From Marthasterias glacialis (lineage: Eukaryota > Echinodermata > Asteroidea > Forcipulatida > Asteriidae): a DNA stretch of 64,000 nt. The DNA is taken from assembly GCA_911728455.2 (NCBI GenBank), contig OU452224.1, forward strand, positions 6,948,501-7,012,500, given 5' to 3'. The translations under genes were made by a program, and so were the position numbers. Of this stretch, positions 13,936 through 27,626 are shown in pieces. The notes under the pieces are model-generated. The model was not told where the DNA came from, ran no database searches, and was given only the letters and a program-made list of their open reading frames with translations. Within the stretch, counting starts at the first letter, position 1. Each line of letters begins with the position of its first letter.

Positions 13936-16851
13936 ACAAACAAAAAGTTCAAAGGCTGAAACTATTTGATTTAAAATAAAATTTAACAGTACATGAAGAA
14001 TTTAAATCTAAAAAGTTAGGGCACAATACATATAGCCAAAATGATTGCTAGGGAAATATGTAAGGGGAATTGTTGTTGAATTTTTTTTAACTGTTTAAAC
14101 ATAGTACAAAATTCCTCTGTTATGTTTCTTTTGCTTAAAAAATAATAATAATCATGAAACATGTTTATTGGAATGTCTTAACATCAAATCATACCGAAGC
14201 CCAGTTTGGTCACCTCCGACTCTTCGAAAACTCAGCTCCAGCTTCTGACTGTCAGCCATTTAAAAAAAAATTATATATAGTTATCAATATTTCGTATTTG
14301 TGGAGTCTAAGTTGGACCTACAGAACATTTCAGAAAGGCTTGGAAGCACATCAATGTGCAGAAACATCTTGCTTTGCCGAAACAGCTATACCAGCTGCCT
14401 TGTATTTTCTACTGTTTCGAATGATGTCCCGCTGCGTTTTTGCTTAGCACATTTCTGCAAAGAATTTTTCTTTTGTTAGCTACGTTACAATATCATTTGA
14501 ACCCGGGTTTCCGGGGTCCAAATTATATCATAAAGTAGCTAAGCAAATAAAAACAATGTAACAAAACTCCTATATTTTTTTCGACCAAAACAACACCACG
14601 TGTACACTGAACAAAAGTACAAAGTATACGAGGTAAACTAAAGCAAAAAATGATTAAATACAAATAAGAGATTAAGACAAACAAAAGTGAAGAAAAGGCA
14701 GGTAAACATAGGCCTAAGGAAATCACATACTGCGCATTAGCTAGTTCATTGCAGATACCTCAGGATTCTACATAACGGGTTTGTAGGCTCCACAACCGAA
14801 GACGCCCTTGTCGACTGTGTCGAGTAAAAACCCAGACCAAACATAATTTTTGACAACTGAACACGCCGGAGATCTGTCTAGCCGCACTCCAGTGCCCTGC
14901 CCCTCATGGGGAGTTTCGCCTCACATTTCGGGCGTCGAATTCTTCTCTCCTATGGTGCGTTTCAGGTTGCCGTGTTATTGTTTAGGATACCGGTGCATGC
15001 GGTTGTGTTTGCCCGGAGCCGTTATTTCACAATGTTTTCATTTTTATTTTCACTTTTCTTTTTATTGGGGAAAAGATACACGACAAGTATATGTAAAATC
15101 ACATTGTAAGAAAGGGCATGGCAACATTGTTGTAACGAACATAATGTAAAACTTGTATATGCACCTTTTTTTGAACGAAATTAAGCTATTAATTTTCCTG
15201 AACGCAGCTGTTCCGGTATGCAAAATTGCAAATTTATTTTGAAAGGGGCAAAAATGATAATAATGTAGTTTTAGCAACCTCTTTCCATGTGCAAAAATTA
15301 AGTATTGTACAATTTCTTCATGCTTCGTATCCAATAATTCCAATAAATTGAATTGTTTAAAAAACAACAACAACATGACAATCCGTCTGAATCGATGAAT
15401 ACACAGTTGCAATGATTATGTGCTTCTCGCTTCACAGAAAGGGCCAAAGTATTTGACTTCATCGCTTTGAAGGAATGCAAATTTAACATGTCCGCACTGT
15501 GATGGAAGTTGTGTCTTTTGCTAATAATATGTCACTGCTCTCGTCAAAACCTCATCCAACCATGGGGGTACTATTACGGCACCAATAATAACCCACGACA
15601 CATGATATCAACTGTAGTGCAAATGGTTTCAGATTCTATTTGGATATTCTGACCGGAGTTTGATGTGTTCCAGACTCACAGTTTAACGGTTCCGGTTGTC
15701 TGTAACTCCTCATAAAATGTGTCAGAAAGTAGTAACAGTTCTGGCTGTGCCGCCCTCAACTTAATCAATTACCCTATAAAACTTTTAACTACTGTTTACA
15801 TTCGACGGGATCGTTACCGCTAATAGTCTTGGTTCTATTTTATGATTTTTGGTAGTGCCTGGAACCGATTTAATCAAGCTGCTAAGCGAAAAATATTACT
15901 TAAAACGTTTTGTTGTTGTTTTGGGCCAAGCATTGGATATTAATGTATCTGTTACAGCTTGCAACCCATATCCTAACACTGACACCGGGTATAGATGAGA
16001 TCATTACTTGCTTTTTGTAACTGTTTGTTTGTTTGTTTTTGTTGTTGTTGTTTTTTTTTACTAAGGGTAAGTTTTTCCTTGTGTCTTGAGAAAATCACAA
16101 AAACACACATAATTCATTCAGTGTGGAATCTTCGGTCTTCCCATTCTTTCTACTTGGCCTCACTCAACCCAGGGCGCGAGCCTTTCCAGGCATCTCATTT
16201 GATTTGTGCACAGGTCTAATTGTGAAGGGTTTAATCATTTACCATTATAACGGTCTTGTTGTTGAAACTTTAACGTGGTGTAAGGTTTGTTTTCATCTGC
16301 AAACCAAAGCAAAACAGAAAAACAAAAAAAAGGGAAGCGAAATTGAGACTGGACGTTAATGCCCCCCAAATGCTAACTTTCCTTTATTTTTTTTATTTAT
16401 TTTTTCTTACTTTTGGAGTCACCGCAACAAGTTCCATTCACCCCCAGGGTGCGCTCAGCGGTGAAGTGATAACTTAATAATTAAGGGCATCTGATCTTGC
16501 AACTTACACCAGGTGCTCGCTCCATGCTGCCGACATGACACTCTCTCGCCCCGGGCCGGTATCACTGCGAACCGCACGCTAAGTATCGCAATGTTTCCCC
16601 CCTAGGTGTCTTTGGAGCTAGACGGTGTATGACCCCAGACGAGGTCACTGCGCAGACGCCCTCTGTCTTGGGGTTTGCCGGTATCGCTCATGGGTACAGC
16701 CAGGCATGGGGTTGTGTTTGAACGGGAGGGGTCATCCCCTTATCTACCTGCAATCGTCTTCGTACAGATGTAGTCATGTTGGGTGTTGTTTACAAAAAGG
16801 TTTACAACATAAGCATTCGAGTGTTTCATTTTAGTACATGCTGTCATAGAT

Positions 16852-16995
16852 AACTTCGTAAACACTTTTTACGCGCGTGGTAGCCGTGGTATGGAAGGCA
16901 TACCGGGTCTAGTTAATGACAGATTTTGTAACTACATAGACCAGCATGCACCTCATTCCAGGGCTAAAGCGCGCGTAAAAAGTATTTGCAAAGTT
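16852..16995. mobile_element. foldback (MITE-like) element, 144 bp
   Basis: The terminal arms are about 31 bp. The left arm, AACTTCGTAAACACTTTTTA then CGCGCG, matches the reverse complement of the right arm, AACTTTGCAAATACTTTTTA then CGCGCG, with a few substitutions. The interior has no ORF. Confidence 0.65.
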
Positions 16996-17433
16996 GTACA
17001 CACTTCGCCAAGAAATGAATAGACGCTGTGAACCTTGACTCTGAACTGTATTCAGCTTGTCAGTCTTTTCTGTTTGACATTTAAAGTCAACTCAGAAATC
17101 TAACAACCCTTAGAGTAACACCCTGCACAAGGAATCTTTAAATCAAGTCATGTTTGTCGAAAGATAAATCAACTGAGTGCTATAATGTGTCGTGGGTAAG
17201 GGAATATTGCCATAGAAAATTGTTGTCAACGTTGAACCATCAATTTTGAAAAAAAACCTAATATTATTCATGAGCCACGCCCTAAGTTTGGTTTTGTCAT
17301 ATTGCGCATGCGCATGATACTGCATCGGCCCATTGATATCCATTACTGGATGGGCGGGCACTATTAGCAAATACTGCGCCCAGCGTTCAGTTTGTACACA
17401 GGCAACCTTGACCAATGATTCTGAGGCAGCCAG

Positions 17434-17565
17434 AGACCAACCAATTAAGCCCCGCCCTTGCTGTGTTGACCAATCACAGACGTAATTGCGCGATCAAAAA
17501 GTCCGACAAAACACGTAGTGTGTATGGCGCGCGTGCACACTGGGCGGGGCTTAATGGATCGGTCT
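17434..17565. mobile_element. foldback (MITE-like) element, GC-rich ends
   Basis: The left arm AGACCAACCAATTAAGCCCC continues GCCC. The right arm is GGGCGGGGCTTAATGGATCG followed by GTCT. The arms pair over about 24 bp with about three mismatches. The right arm recurs at 62776-62803. Confidence 0.65.
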
Positions 17566-19239
17566 ATTACAAAGTGCCAGCACAATAAAAATTGCATGCA
17601 CAGATTTCCCTCACGCGACACGTACGGACGCGAGCGTAAATGCGTCCCTGTGTATATATCGGAATACTGGAACAGAACATAACGCAAATTAAAAAACAAA
17701 CAATAAAGTTGAACTGTCTACAATCAAGGCATTTCCTGCGTGCCTCAAGACTCTTGCACGGTGCCCATGTTTGTTATCTTAGTTTGTTAAAGAAATTCCC
17801 CATCTTGACAAGATTTGAATTTTTGTTGCGGATGTGGTAGTCCTCAAGGCATGTGCGAACTCTTTAGACTGACTGTGTTGGTTAAAACGTAATTACTTCA
17901 TAACTGTTATATGTTTGATGTAAATGTTCCGTGCATCGTTTACTACAATTTGTAATGCTTGGACGTTGCTCATGGAGTGACTGCCGCATAGCCCCAGCCG
18001 TCCGCGACAGCCGTTAACTGCAAATGACGTATTTGTTTGCTCAACGTCACTCCGGTGTAGTGTTAGGTATAACATTGCACTGGTTGTGGCTGCTCAAATG
18101 ACCGCAAACTGGAGACGCAGTTCGGGCTGTGTTTTCTTAGTGGTTTTGTTTATGTTGCCCTCTCGGCATCTGATGATAACGTTTAACGGAAAAGAACCTG
18201 AGATTCTGTAATGTATGTCAGACAAAATACACAAATTTGCAAATCACATCTGATATTAAGGGGAGCTTTTTGACGGACGTAACCGTAAGCGTTGCTCCAC
18301 ACACTGTAACCATGACGCCGCTACCGAAACAACTTATGGCTATACCATCGCGAGAGCACACCACTGCTTTTTGATAAGTTTAGAGCCCCAACATTGGTAA
18401 GAAAGAATAAACACAAATGCTCACAGATGTGCACATACGTTACACGGTATACAGATCATGATGGTAGAAAAAACTTTCCTAGAAATATTTCTACCCGAAG
18501 TCTTATCGTTTATGAATAATAAATAAATGAACATTAATAAGATTCAAAAATAATAAGATCCAAAATTAATTTTCGTCTCAAGTGAGACCAAAACTCTGCC
18601 TAAGATTGCGTACCAAAATGCTGAATGCATTTTGCCGTTTTCTCGCAAATGAAACACCGAAATGAGCTGACATTTTCACGAGTTGGTTTTATTACCTCGA
18701 TTTGTGCAAAGAATTGAAGCATTTACAGACACTTTACCAATATTGAGCTGGGGCTTTAGGAAGATTTGATTGACCTATGTGAAACCATACAGTGAGAATA
18801 AAACAGTCTCTTTTAAGATTAGGGAACAACTAAACGAACATTTACCACAACTCGTTGACCCAACAACCTTCTCAACAAAGTAGTCTGATACTCTTTGGAG
18901 AATCAGTATTCGTTTATTGACATTGCGCACGAGAAAACAAGTCCTTAATCTGGAACAACTCGTTCGACAGAAATCCTGAATCGTAAATGGATGTTCTATA
19001 TTTTGAACATTTGTTTACAATACCATTGGGGCGAACATAGCTTCATGGGCAGATAAATGTCAATATCTTTAAATGATGATTCTACTGAAAGCAGTGGTCG
19101 TTTCTGTTTATGGTAGATTACAAAAAATGTAGAGATGAATGCAAGATAGCCGCTGTAATTTGAACGTGCCTGAACCATACATTGACTTCGCAAAGTTTTT
19201 TAATCTACAGTGTAGAACTAAAGTGAAGTAAAGTCGCTC

Positions 19240-19735
19240 ATTTCCCCGAGTGCCTATGGACACAATACGCGTCACTTGTATAGTGGATTTAATCGCTAAT
19301 CGCGGTATTAGAACCCGCCTCTCCTCACGCTTACGTGTGCTGCGAGCACCACCACCAGTCTTTCGTGACTCGTCTAGGGGGGAAACTTTCCAGGGAACGC
19401 GGCTTCCTGATGAATTGAGAGGGTTAGGTGCACGAGTGGGAAATCCACCAGTCAGTCGACTGGTAATCAAGGGGGGAACCGCACCGGGACCAGGAGCAGC
19501 CCACTTCCCCCGGCGGCTGCCAGGCAATCAGCGGTCAGCGAGGCGAGGAACACTTGGTTGTTGTCGGTGGGTTCCACACCGTGGGCAGGCCCCTCAGTTG
19601 GAACAGGTACTGTACTCACGACTCGGTCATCCCATGAGAGCCAATTGGAGTGCAAATTGTGAAATTGTTATGGAGCATAGAATTAAGGGCACTGAATTCT
19701 ATACTAAATTTGAAATAACTATTAAGCGTCTGTAA
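19240..19735. promoter_or_regulatory. GC-rich island, candidate regulatory element or noncoding exon
   Basis: A compositionally distinct block (about 19250-19600) is open on both strands (161 codons +, 139 codons -). It has no recognisable domain, and the plus-strand peptide is Arg/Pro/Gly-rich as expected from CpG-rich DNA. It could be an enhancer, promoter or untranslated first exon. I could not assign it. Confidence 0.25.
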
Positions 19736-21530
19736 TGGTGCTTGATTGTGCGTGCATTAATGCAATAAAAGAATTGAGTTGTCAATCTAACCACTATAAA
19801 AATAAATGAACCGGTGACCGATTGTTGGTTTCAATTTAAAATCGCAGACCTTGTGGTAGTTTTTAGTTTAAGTGCTGCAAAACCATAAGATGCCAATTGA
19901 ATTCAGCAAGTTGCAAGGCAACTTTTCAGTCATTGCTTAATACTCGCCACGGGTGACCAACGGCTTTAGCCGTTCGAAGTATATATAAAGACCAGTCTGG
20001 AGTCCAGACACTGTGCCATAACATTGAACATTACATTGTGTTTCAAGTGTTATGGCCCTTTGCGAAATCACTGGTATGGTTCGGGCTCCGGCTCAGGCCT
20101 GTTCAAAGCCCCCTATACCAAAAGCGCACTTTTTCAGAAAACACTGACGGAGCCTGTAAAGCCTGAGCTCAAGCCGAAGCCGTGGTTTCGTAAAGGGCCA
20201 TTACTATCTCGCTCTCTGTTACCCAAACAGACCAGACTACTCTCCATCAAAGCGTTGGCGTGATTACCGGTACATTGGTATCCTATGAGAGAAAACGAAA
20301 ATTGTACCATTACGAGATTATAATGTCATAGTACAACGGACCCCACAGCCAAGAACTTGCGCATTAAGGCCTCCCAAAACGCTAACCATGTTTACTCAAG
20401 TTCAGGTCTTAATTAACAGGGGAAAATTTGTCCAGGAGACGGTATCCATCGCTTTCAATAATGACATTGTCACGGCAAAGTGATTCCTTAAGGGGTAAGT
20501 AGAGGGAAACGGCTCCCAAATGTCCGGCTTTCGAAATAATAATCATACAGTATTATTTGCAACGCGCAGCGCATAGGAAATGTAACACGAAGGCGATTTG
20601 GTAAGGCGAACAGGTAGCATCAAATTACATGCAGTCTTCTGTATTAATTACACCCCGGGTTTTTGGAGAGGGGTGAGCTGTGTAGCTTTTAATATCTGAA
20701 CTGTCTGTTGTACCACCAACTCATTCACGGGGCCCTAAACACCGTGTCGTGGTTTAGAGACTTCAGAGAGACGTGTTTGCCATACACAAACGGGACTGTA
20801 TAGAAGAGAGCATACCGGAACGTGTTGCTGGGAATAGGATCCGGTAGGCTGAACTATATATACCCTCTACACACACTTGTACTAATACGATTTCGTCCAA
20901 ATTTGTGTCCAAGCTTCGTGGTATCAACTACAAGCGCTATAGACTCGAAGCTATTCTTAACAGTCCTTTGTCGCGTGACATCTTTTAGGTGTGTAGATAA
21001 ACCACAGCAAAGGGTAACTCGATCCACACCAATCGATGGGGTAGTACAACACGCATGTTGCCCAAAACTCGCCTGTAAATTTAATTTCCCCCAATTAAAA
21101 GCTCCACGGTGTTAATGGTATAGATACTCAACAACCGTGGAGTTTGTTTGGGCAGGATTTCATTACTGCCAGGAGTAAATCGAAATTTTCCACAATTTTT
21201 TTTTTATATATTTTATTTTCAATTTTTGTATAATCATAAAAGGGGCTCCCGTTATTCATCAATAACGAATAAAACGCCTTTATCACCGGGTGGACGAGTA
21301 TGTGCTGGAATAACAAGTAGCATTTTTGTAATAAATTCGGTAGGAGCTATCAATTTCTGCCCCAGCATGGTCTGTCTATTGAAGCACTCGATATTAAGAG
21401 GGACTTGTTTAAGTCGATATTGGATTAGTCTCTTAGCGTGGTGGTTAACTAGCCGTTTATTGCACGCCTGTTGGCGCTGATTTCCGCATTTCGTTTCTCG
21501 GTTCACTTCGCTCGATTTGTAAATCACGAT
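19736..21530. other. noncoding, foldback element and hairpin
   Basis: It holds the foldback element at 20051-20201 and a short hairpin at 21102-21144 (CTCCACGGTGTT with AACAACCGTGGAG). No exon recognised. Confidence 0.55.
20051..20201. mobile_element. foldback (MITE-like) element, about 150 bp
   Basis: The left end reads TATGGCCCTTTGCGAAATCA and continues through GGGCTCCGGCTCAGGC. The right end has AAGCCTGAGCTCAAGCCG and TTTCGTAAAGGGCCAT. The arms pair over about 45 bp with scattered mismatches. A solo end-like fragment lies near 11700-11755, and related GGAGCCTAAGCC sequence near 37965. Confidence 0.65.
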
Positions 21531-22040
21531 TTAAACACCGACGTTTCGCTCAATTTCCCCCACCAACCGTCCCCGCCGACAACCGCAGACAAGGATGCAC
21601 TCTTGGCCTTTACCTTGAACTCTTAATTCCAACCGATCGAGGGGCTGTCTTCCTGCAGATAATTTGTCATTTTATTTGTCGGCATGGTACTTTTTTTCCC
21701 CCTTCTTGATCCTCAACACGCGAAATGAACTTCCCCCCATTTTGTTTCGAGATCATTACACGAGGAAACGTGCAAAGTGAAAGTCGCGGTCGTTAGCGCG
21801 CAATGAGTTTGTTACGAAATCTGTCACGTACGTTGCGCTCCAGCTCTGGCCGGCAGCCGCTCCAAACGTCGGCAGGCCCAGCTCCCTCGCTCCCAATTTC
21901 AATTATTTACATAAATAAGAATGCGCACCATAAATTTCAAATTATTTTTCAATAAAGCCGCATAATTGTTTTTCTTTACTCCGCTTTTTCTGTCGGAGCG
22001 AACTTCACGCAGTGGAAAGTGTACGAACACCCACGTTTAG
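21531..22040. promoter_or_regulatory. candidate cis-regulatory block
   Basis: A dense mixture of short motifs: several TTTAT/ATAAA and AATTATT homeodomain-like cores, CATAAATTTCAAATT, and GC-rich patches such as GGCCGGCAGCCGC. There is no repeat structure and no ORF. Such texture is common in conserved noncoding elements, but conservation cannot be tested here. Confidence 0.25.
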
Positions 22041-24431
22041 CATAAAGTACTGGTCTATAAATATGAGCCATACGTACTGGGAGGTATTTCAAGAATTACT
22101 TGGATATGTCAACCAACATTGTATAAGATTAGGAACTATGATTTTGGGGCCGAAACTTTTGATATGAACTGGTACCGGGTTCTTTAATCTCGCGTTATCA
22201 GACGAATGAACTTGTAGGACTACAGAGCAGAGCAGATCTTGTTGAAGTTGACATTTTCTTTCCCTCACACTTTAACCATAAAATAAATGGTAGATTTCTG
22301 TGTCTACAAACCCTGTGAAATACCAAATTAAGTGGTCGTAGAATGAGTGTGCCGTTGTTGCGGTACCTTTCCAGCCTGTTTGAGTTTTTCCATGCAGTGG
22401 TTGCAATTTTGCCTTGTGTACAATCCTCTTTATCCAGGGAAAACAACAATTCGAACATCATCTCTTTCCATGAAACAAAAACTGGTATATGAAGGAAATC
22501 CTTTAACTAAAAAAGAAAAGGAAAACGGGAAAAGAAATGATGAAACAACTAATATCAAGGGATTGGTTTCTGTTCCTGTATAAAAAAAACCCCAGTGCAT
22601 GTGGAAGACTGATACATCGAGCAAGGCGGGAATATCCGCCCGGCGTGCGCTCGATGTTTGTTTAAGATGCCTATCATGATCTTGGCGGGGCGGACTCTGC
22701 CGCAAAATGCAATCACAGAAAAGCTTCCCTAATGAAGATTTAAGTCGGCTTGTTCTTATTATGTGTCTGTCTTGAAGAGGAAGACGGATCGGAGAGGAGG
22801 AGTGGGGGGGGGGGGTAGTCGAAGAGACCCAATCAATCAAGGCCGGCTCAATGAGGAATTGATGGGGTTATTTGGGCTGGCGTCAGGGTCGCGGACTTGT
22901 CACGTCTATGCCTCACACGGACTCCCCTTGTGTGAATCTAGGATTATGAGCAGGGTTTTGTTTAAATGTAAATAAAAAAAATTGAAGCTCCCGCTACTCA
23001 CAGGGAGCTTTTCTTTTCACGAGGGGCTGAAGAAAAATCTTGAACGTGTTTTGTTTTCCTTTTCTTGATAAACGCGTGTGTCCGGAACGCTACTAAACAC
23101 AACACTTTCAAATCTTGTGCCCATGTCACGCCATGCACTTAAAACAAAATTGAATTTAATATGAAATTATGTTTTGGAAAATTACAGATGCACAAAACAC
23201 CGGGGAAATATTATCCACTTTGGGTCAATATAAGGATTGTACATTGCCCCGGATGGTCCAGATAATCTAATGTGTCTACTCAATCACTAATTATATTAGT
23301 GGGATACGGCAAAGCGCTAAGCTGATGAGACTAGAATATACAGCCGGGCGGGGTGTGAGGGAGAGGACGAACAGGACACCGTGTTTGGACGAGTCTCGTC
23401 CCGGTGAAAGCTCCCTCATCAACCACGCTCTGACAAATCGAATTACGGCCAGAATTAATGGTCCAGAAATCTCTCCCAATGTGTTTGCCGCGACGATTAA
23501 ATCGGCAACTCTGGCCAGCGTGCCGAGTCTTCAGCCGCTAAGAGGCGGTGTTAAAGGAGGGTTTTCATTGCATCTGAAGATGAATGGAGTCATTCTGACT
23601 CGTAAGTGAGAAAGAGAGAATAGACAGAAGAAAAACATTAATAATAATATAAAAGAAATTGCGACGTCAATAAATCTTCGATTTCATGCGAGGAAAACAG
23701 GACATATTTCTAGTCAATGTTGAGTTCCCAGGGTGCACGTGAAATATTACTATGTGGTTGATTTTACATCCTAAGGCACCAGGCACGGGCACAATTCTGT
23801 TGAGCTGCATATCAAGCAGAAAAATTAGCAAAGCACAGACCAGTTGTGCTCACCAGAAATAGGTTACCAGCCAGAATACCATTTGATATGTTCCATTTTT
23901 GACTGGTTTCCTGCGTATTTTGCTCAGCAGAAATTTGTGAAGCACTACCGGTATTCTCTGCTAAAGCAGCCTTATGTGTGTAATTGTGGTCAATACAATA
24001 ATATTAAAAAAAAAACAACAACAAATGATCCCAACTTGCACCGTAGAATTGTATCATAATAAACTCATCTTGGCTGTCATCCATTCAAACTACTGAAGCC
24101 AAGAAATAAACCCTAGGAGAAGAATAGTCTGGTCACTTTTTTAATACAATAATTCAAGCATTGAATATAGAGATCTATGGTGGCTCATTGCGCGATACTG
24201 TTCTGCTGCACGGAAATAACGTTAGTTGTAGAATACCAAAAAAAACCACGAACACGTGTCCATCGCGTCTTCAAATCTCTCAAAATGTTGATGTTTGGAA
24301 TTACTCCTTATCCTTTTTAAGAGTTGTTCATGCAATGAAAAAAAAAAACCTACAGTGTGTTGTAAGTATAGTGATACAAAATTTGCATGTCGGAAATACA
24401 ACCAGCGGAAACCACACTCTACACATAGAAA

Positions 24432-24492
24432 CACACGGTCCGCCATTTTGTGGAGTCAAAAATTTGGTTCTACAAAATGGAGGACCGTGTTC
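24432..24492. repeat. inverted repeat / foldback
   Basis: The left arm CACACGGTCCGCCATTTTGT pairs with the right arm ACAAAATGGAGGACCGTGTT across a loop of about 20 bases. It is probably the core or end pair of a small foldback transposon. Confidence 0.7.
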
Positions 24493-27359
24493 TGCCTTCA
24501 CAAAAACCACACATTTTCAACGGATATTTATGTGAATCATTATATTCTACTGTAAAAAAATATTTTTCCAACCACATTTATTTTATAACAAACGCTTTTT
24601 AAAGCCCAAAGGCGCCCAATCCGAATGCAACGTGTCCCTTTAACATACAGATTAAAAAACGAGTATACGGTGCGCTTTCTGATTTACAAACTAAACTTTT
24701 ATTTTATCCGTCTTCCAGACGGAGATCATTTCTAACGAGGTTGAAACTTCCATGACCGTACACAGCAGGGGCCCACAATTCCACACGATGTATCTGACAA
24801 ATGGATTGACCAATGCCGGACCACAGCTTTAAAGAGGCAATAAATTACTCCCCCCCCCCCAGTTCTTCCCTATTACTTCAACTCTAACCTCCCGAGACGA
24901 ACCCCAACTCTTTCCCGGGATAATTTACAAGCCCTAAGCCTGTATCCCCCAAACCCCGCATATACAAAAGAGCCAATTTTCGGTGCTGCCTGCCCAAGTC
25001 TAGAATAAACACCCCCGATCAATTTGAAATTTATCTCGTAATATCAGATCAACAATATTGTGTACCGACCCTCTTATATTCTTAGAGCCGGGAATTTCCT
25101 AATCTGGACGGCTACCTTGAGGCTAATTAATCCGAATAAATATATCTGTCATTTCCAATTAAATATATTGGAATTGATGTGCCAATTTCACTGTTTAGCC
25201 CGTGGTAAGTAGATATTTATATAAATGCGCAACTAGATATTACATATATCAGTGCAATGGAGTTGTGGCTGCATGCCGGAAGCCATACAAAATGAACTAT
25301 ATGTGGAATATCTTCTTGGTCATAATGAAGATTTTACAATTCCTCAAACTTTAAATTTGAACATAACAAATGCTTTATGGTTACGATCTGCGAACGTTAT
25401 GTTCAATCTTAATACTAATTACTCACACACACGGTGAAATATTAACCCGCCGATTTCTATTGCCCGCCTCGGTACGAACGCAATACCTAACGAATTTCCT
25501 TTCTATTTTAACCAAATATCACATCTCATTAACCACAAATGGCTTTCTAACTTCTCCTCAACACAAATCACCCAACACAAGAGTTGTTGGCGATTTCAAA
25601 ACGGGAAAGTTCGTCTTACAGAAAGAGAAGGAGGGAACTATAAAAAGAGATATAGCCACACGGAAACGACCGCTGGGTATTTTGCGCGGCTCCCCCGAGT
25701 GCATAACGTTGACACATGGTTATCCGTCAAGTTAGTGGCAGACAACCGTGAAAGAAAAACTACGGGTCGCGTCTATGTTGTACGCACTTAGGCGTGTAGG
25801 CAGTAACACCGAACCCGACTCACAGTCTCTTACCCGGGTTCATCATTAACCCACTCCCGCTGGCCGCTGCTGATCTCCACTTTGTTTTGTCTTGAAGACT
25901 CGAATCATACAGCATTATCCCTTCTTTCTGGAGTTATCATCATCATTTCGTTGATGGGAATCTCTCCCCTTGAACGTGGATATCGCGGGGCATGGCAGGA
26001 ACCGCCTCCTCGCTCATTACACTAAACAAACTCGAGCAGATGAGGTACGAGGAGAAGCAGGCCTTGTCATCCATCATGACTGGCTTTTCGTTATTAAGCC
26101 GAGTTCGTTCCACCCCGTAATGGATGGGTTATGCCTATATCCTTACATTCATTGTTATATTAACCGTTATCTTTAGGATTTGTCCCCATAAGTTTTCCAT
26201 TGAAGCCCTGTCCATGAGTCGGTTATTCTTTTTGGAACCTTTGTCATTTGCCTCACACGAATTCAACGATTTTCAGTTTCCAGTTATATCCCGACTCAGA
26301 GGTAGGCCGATCGAGTTGACTTTGCTCAGAAACAGCAATATATCAGCAAAAGATCACAATACAATTCACGTTTTTTCTCTTTTTTTTTAGGGGGGGGGGT
26401 TCGTGCCTTGTTCGTGTACCACCATTGAATCATCCAATAAGTCTCAACTGCATACGCGTCAAGAAAAAAATATATTAACGTGAAGAACAAAATCACAACT
26501 AATTTATTGGTCTGAAAGAGATGACTGTTGTTCCATATTAGGGTTAAGAAACAAATACTCAACTGGCTTCAATACCGGGAGGTCCCAAACCATTGAGTGA
26601 AAACACGTAGCTATGCATACTGTATTACATGCCCACTGAAATACATTCATGTATTTTTTTTTTGTATTTTGTTGAAAAAAAATTTAAATGTGTTTTACTT
26701 GACATTTGTATAACAACTCGTTCGATCGAAGTTAGGCAATTCATAGGCAATCAAAGATAACAAGCTGAAGTGAGACAAAATAAAAGACGAAAAGCCCTAA
26801 AAGTTTAACTTATTTGTGGACTTTTTTGTATCTAACTTTTTTTAAATACAGTGCAAAAGAGTAGATACTAGTATGTCAACACAGTGTGACGTTGAGTACT
26901 CTGACCAATCTGACTTACGGAGTGACGAATTGGTTCGTTTCAGCAAAACATTGCTATTGCGAACTTGAAATAATAAAAAAAAAAACCAGCTCTACAAAAA
27001 AATACAAGTGATGTTAACTTGGACAAAGTACAGTGCATGTCACAGTCGAACACGATGCACGCTTTAAAATGAAATGGGGGTTGTCTCGATAATCGTGGAT
27101 TTCATCGCTCGCCACGCAGTGTATTACCGGTAATTCATTTCGACCTGAATGAATAGCAAGTTCCCATTCACTTTTCGCATTGATTTCTCGAATAAATAAA
27201 CCAATAGCAAACATGGAACTAACTTGCTCGACTCTCAGGCTGGCAAACGATTTCGGAATCGACAGCAGACCCAAAACGACGCGCACGGACTAACTTTTCT
27301 ACTGCGTGGTGAGTTAGGAACACGTTCAAATGATTCACTCTTTTATTAGTGTTATTTTT

Positions 27360-27626
27360 TTATTATTATATCTTTCTGGTATTGTGAAACCAAGGGACCC
27401 TCAAAAGTGACTTGCACTGTGACCCGTAGACCTGAAGATACATGTGTAGAGACGATAATGAGGAAATGTCAGTTTTAGATGTGGGAGGAAAACCCCAAAT
27501 AGGGAAAATCAACGCAATCAGGTGGAGACTGAAAAACCCAATCCACATGCAAGGCTCCAGTCCGGGATTCGAACCAGGGTCCACAGAGGTGAAAGGCAGG
27601 GAAAAAAACCACCAACCCGAATGCCC
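27360..27626 (-). mobile_element. tRNA-derived SINE-like copy (family A)
   Basis: On the minus strand the head reads GCATTCGGGTTGGTGG, followed by a perfect B-box GGTTCGAATCC. The unit ends in a TAATAA-rich tail at the low-coordinate end. It is homologous over its whole length to 48913-49185, sharing ACATTTTC-type body sequence, ATGTGGATTGGGTTTT and the B-box region. Confidence 0.7.

Larger units (their letters stand above)
8961..19239. other. noncoding stretch with simple repeats and foldback elements
   Basis: No exon recognised. Microsatellites lie at 11491-11514 and 13884-13934, and foldback elements at 9191-9309, 10310-10440, 16852-16995 and 17434-17565. At about 11690-11755 there is a half-copy resembling the end of the 20051-20201 foldback (GGAGCCTAAGTCCAAGCCG). 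The remainder is AT-rich and unremarkable. Confidence 0.55.

Noticed and set aside
19250..19735. 161-codon open frame on the plus strand
   Set aside because: Mirrored by a 139-codon frame on the minus strand; the Arg/Pro/Gly-rich product is explained by CpG-rich composition.
22502..22582. KEKENGKRND peptide resembling the sim basic-region string REKENGEF
   Set aside because: The likeness stops after six residues, the helix residues are absent, and no donor in the required phase follows.
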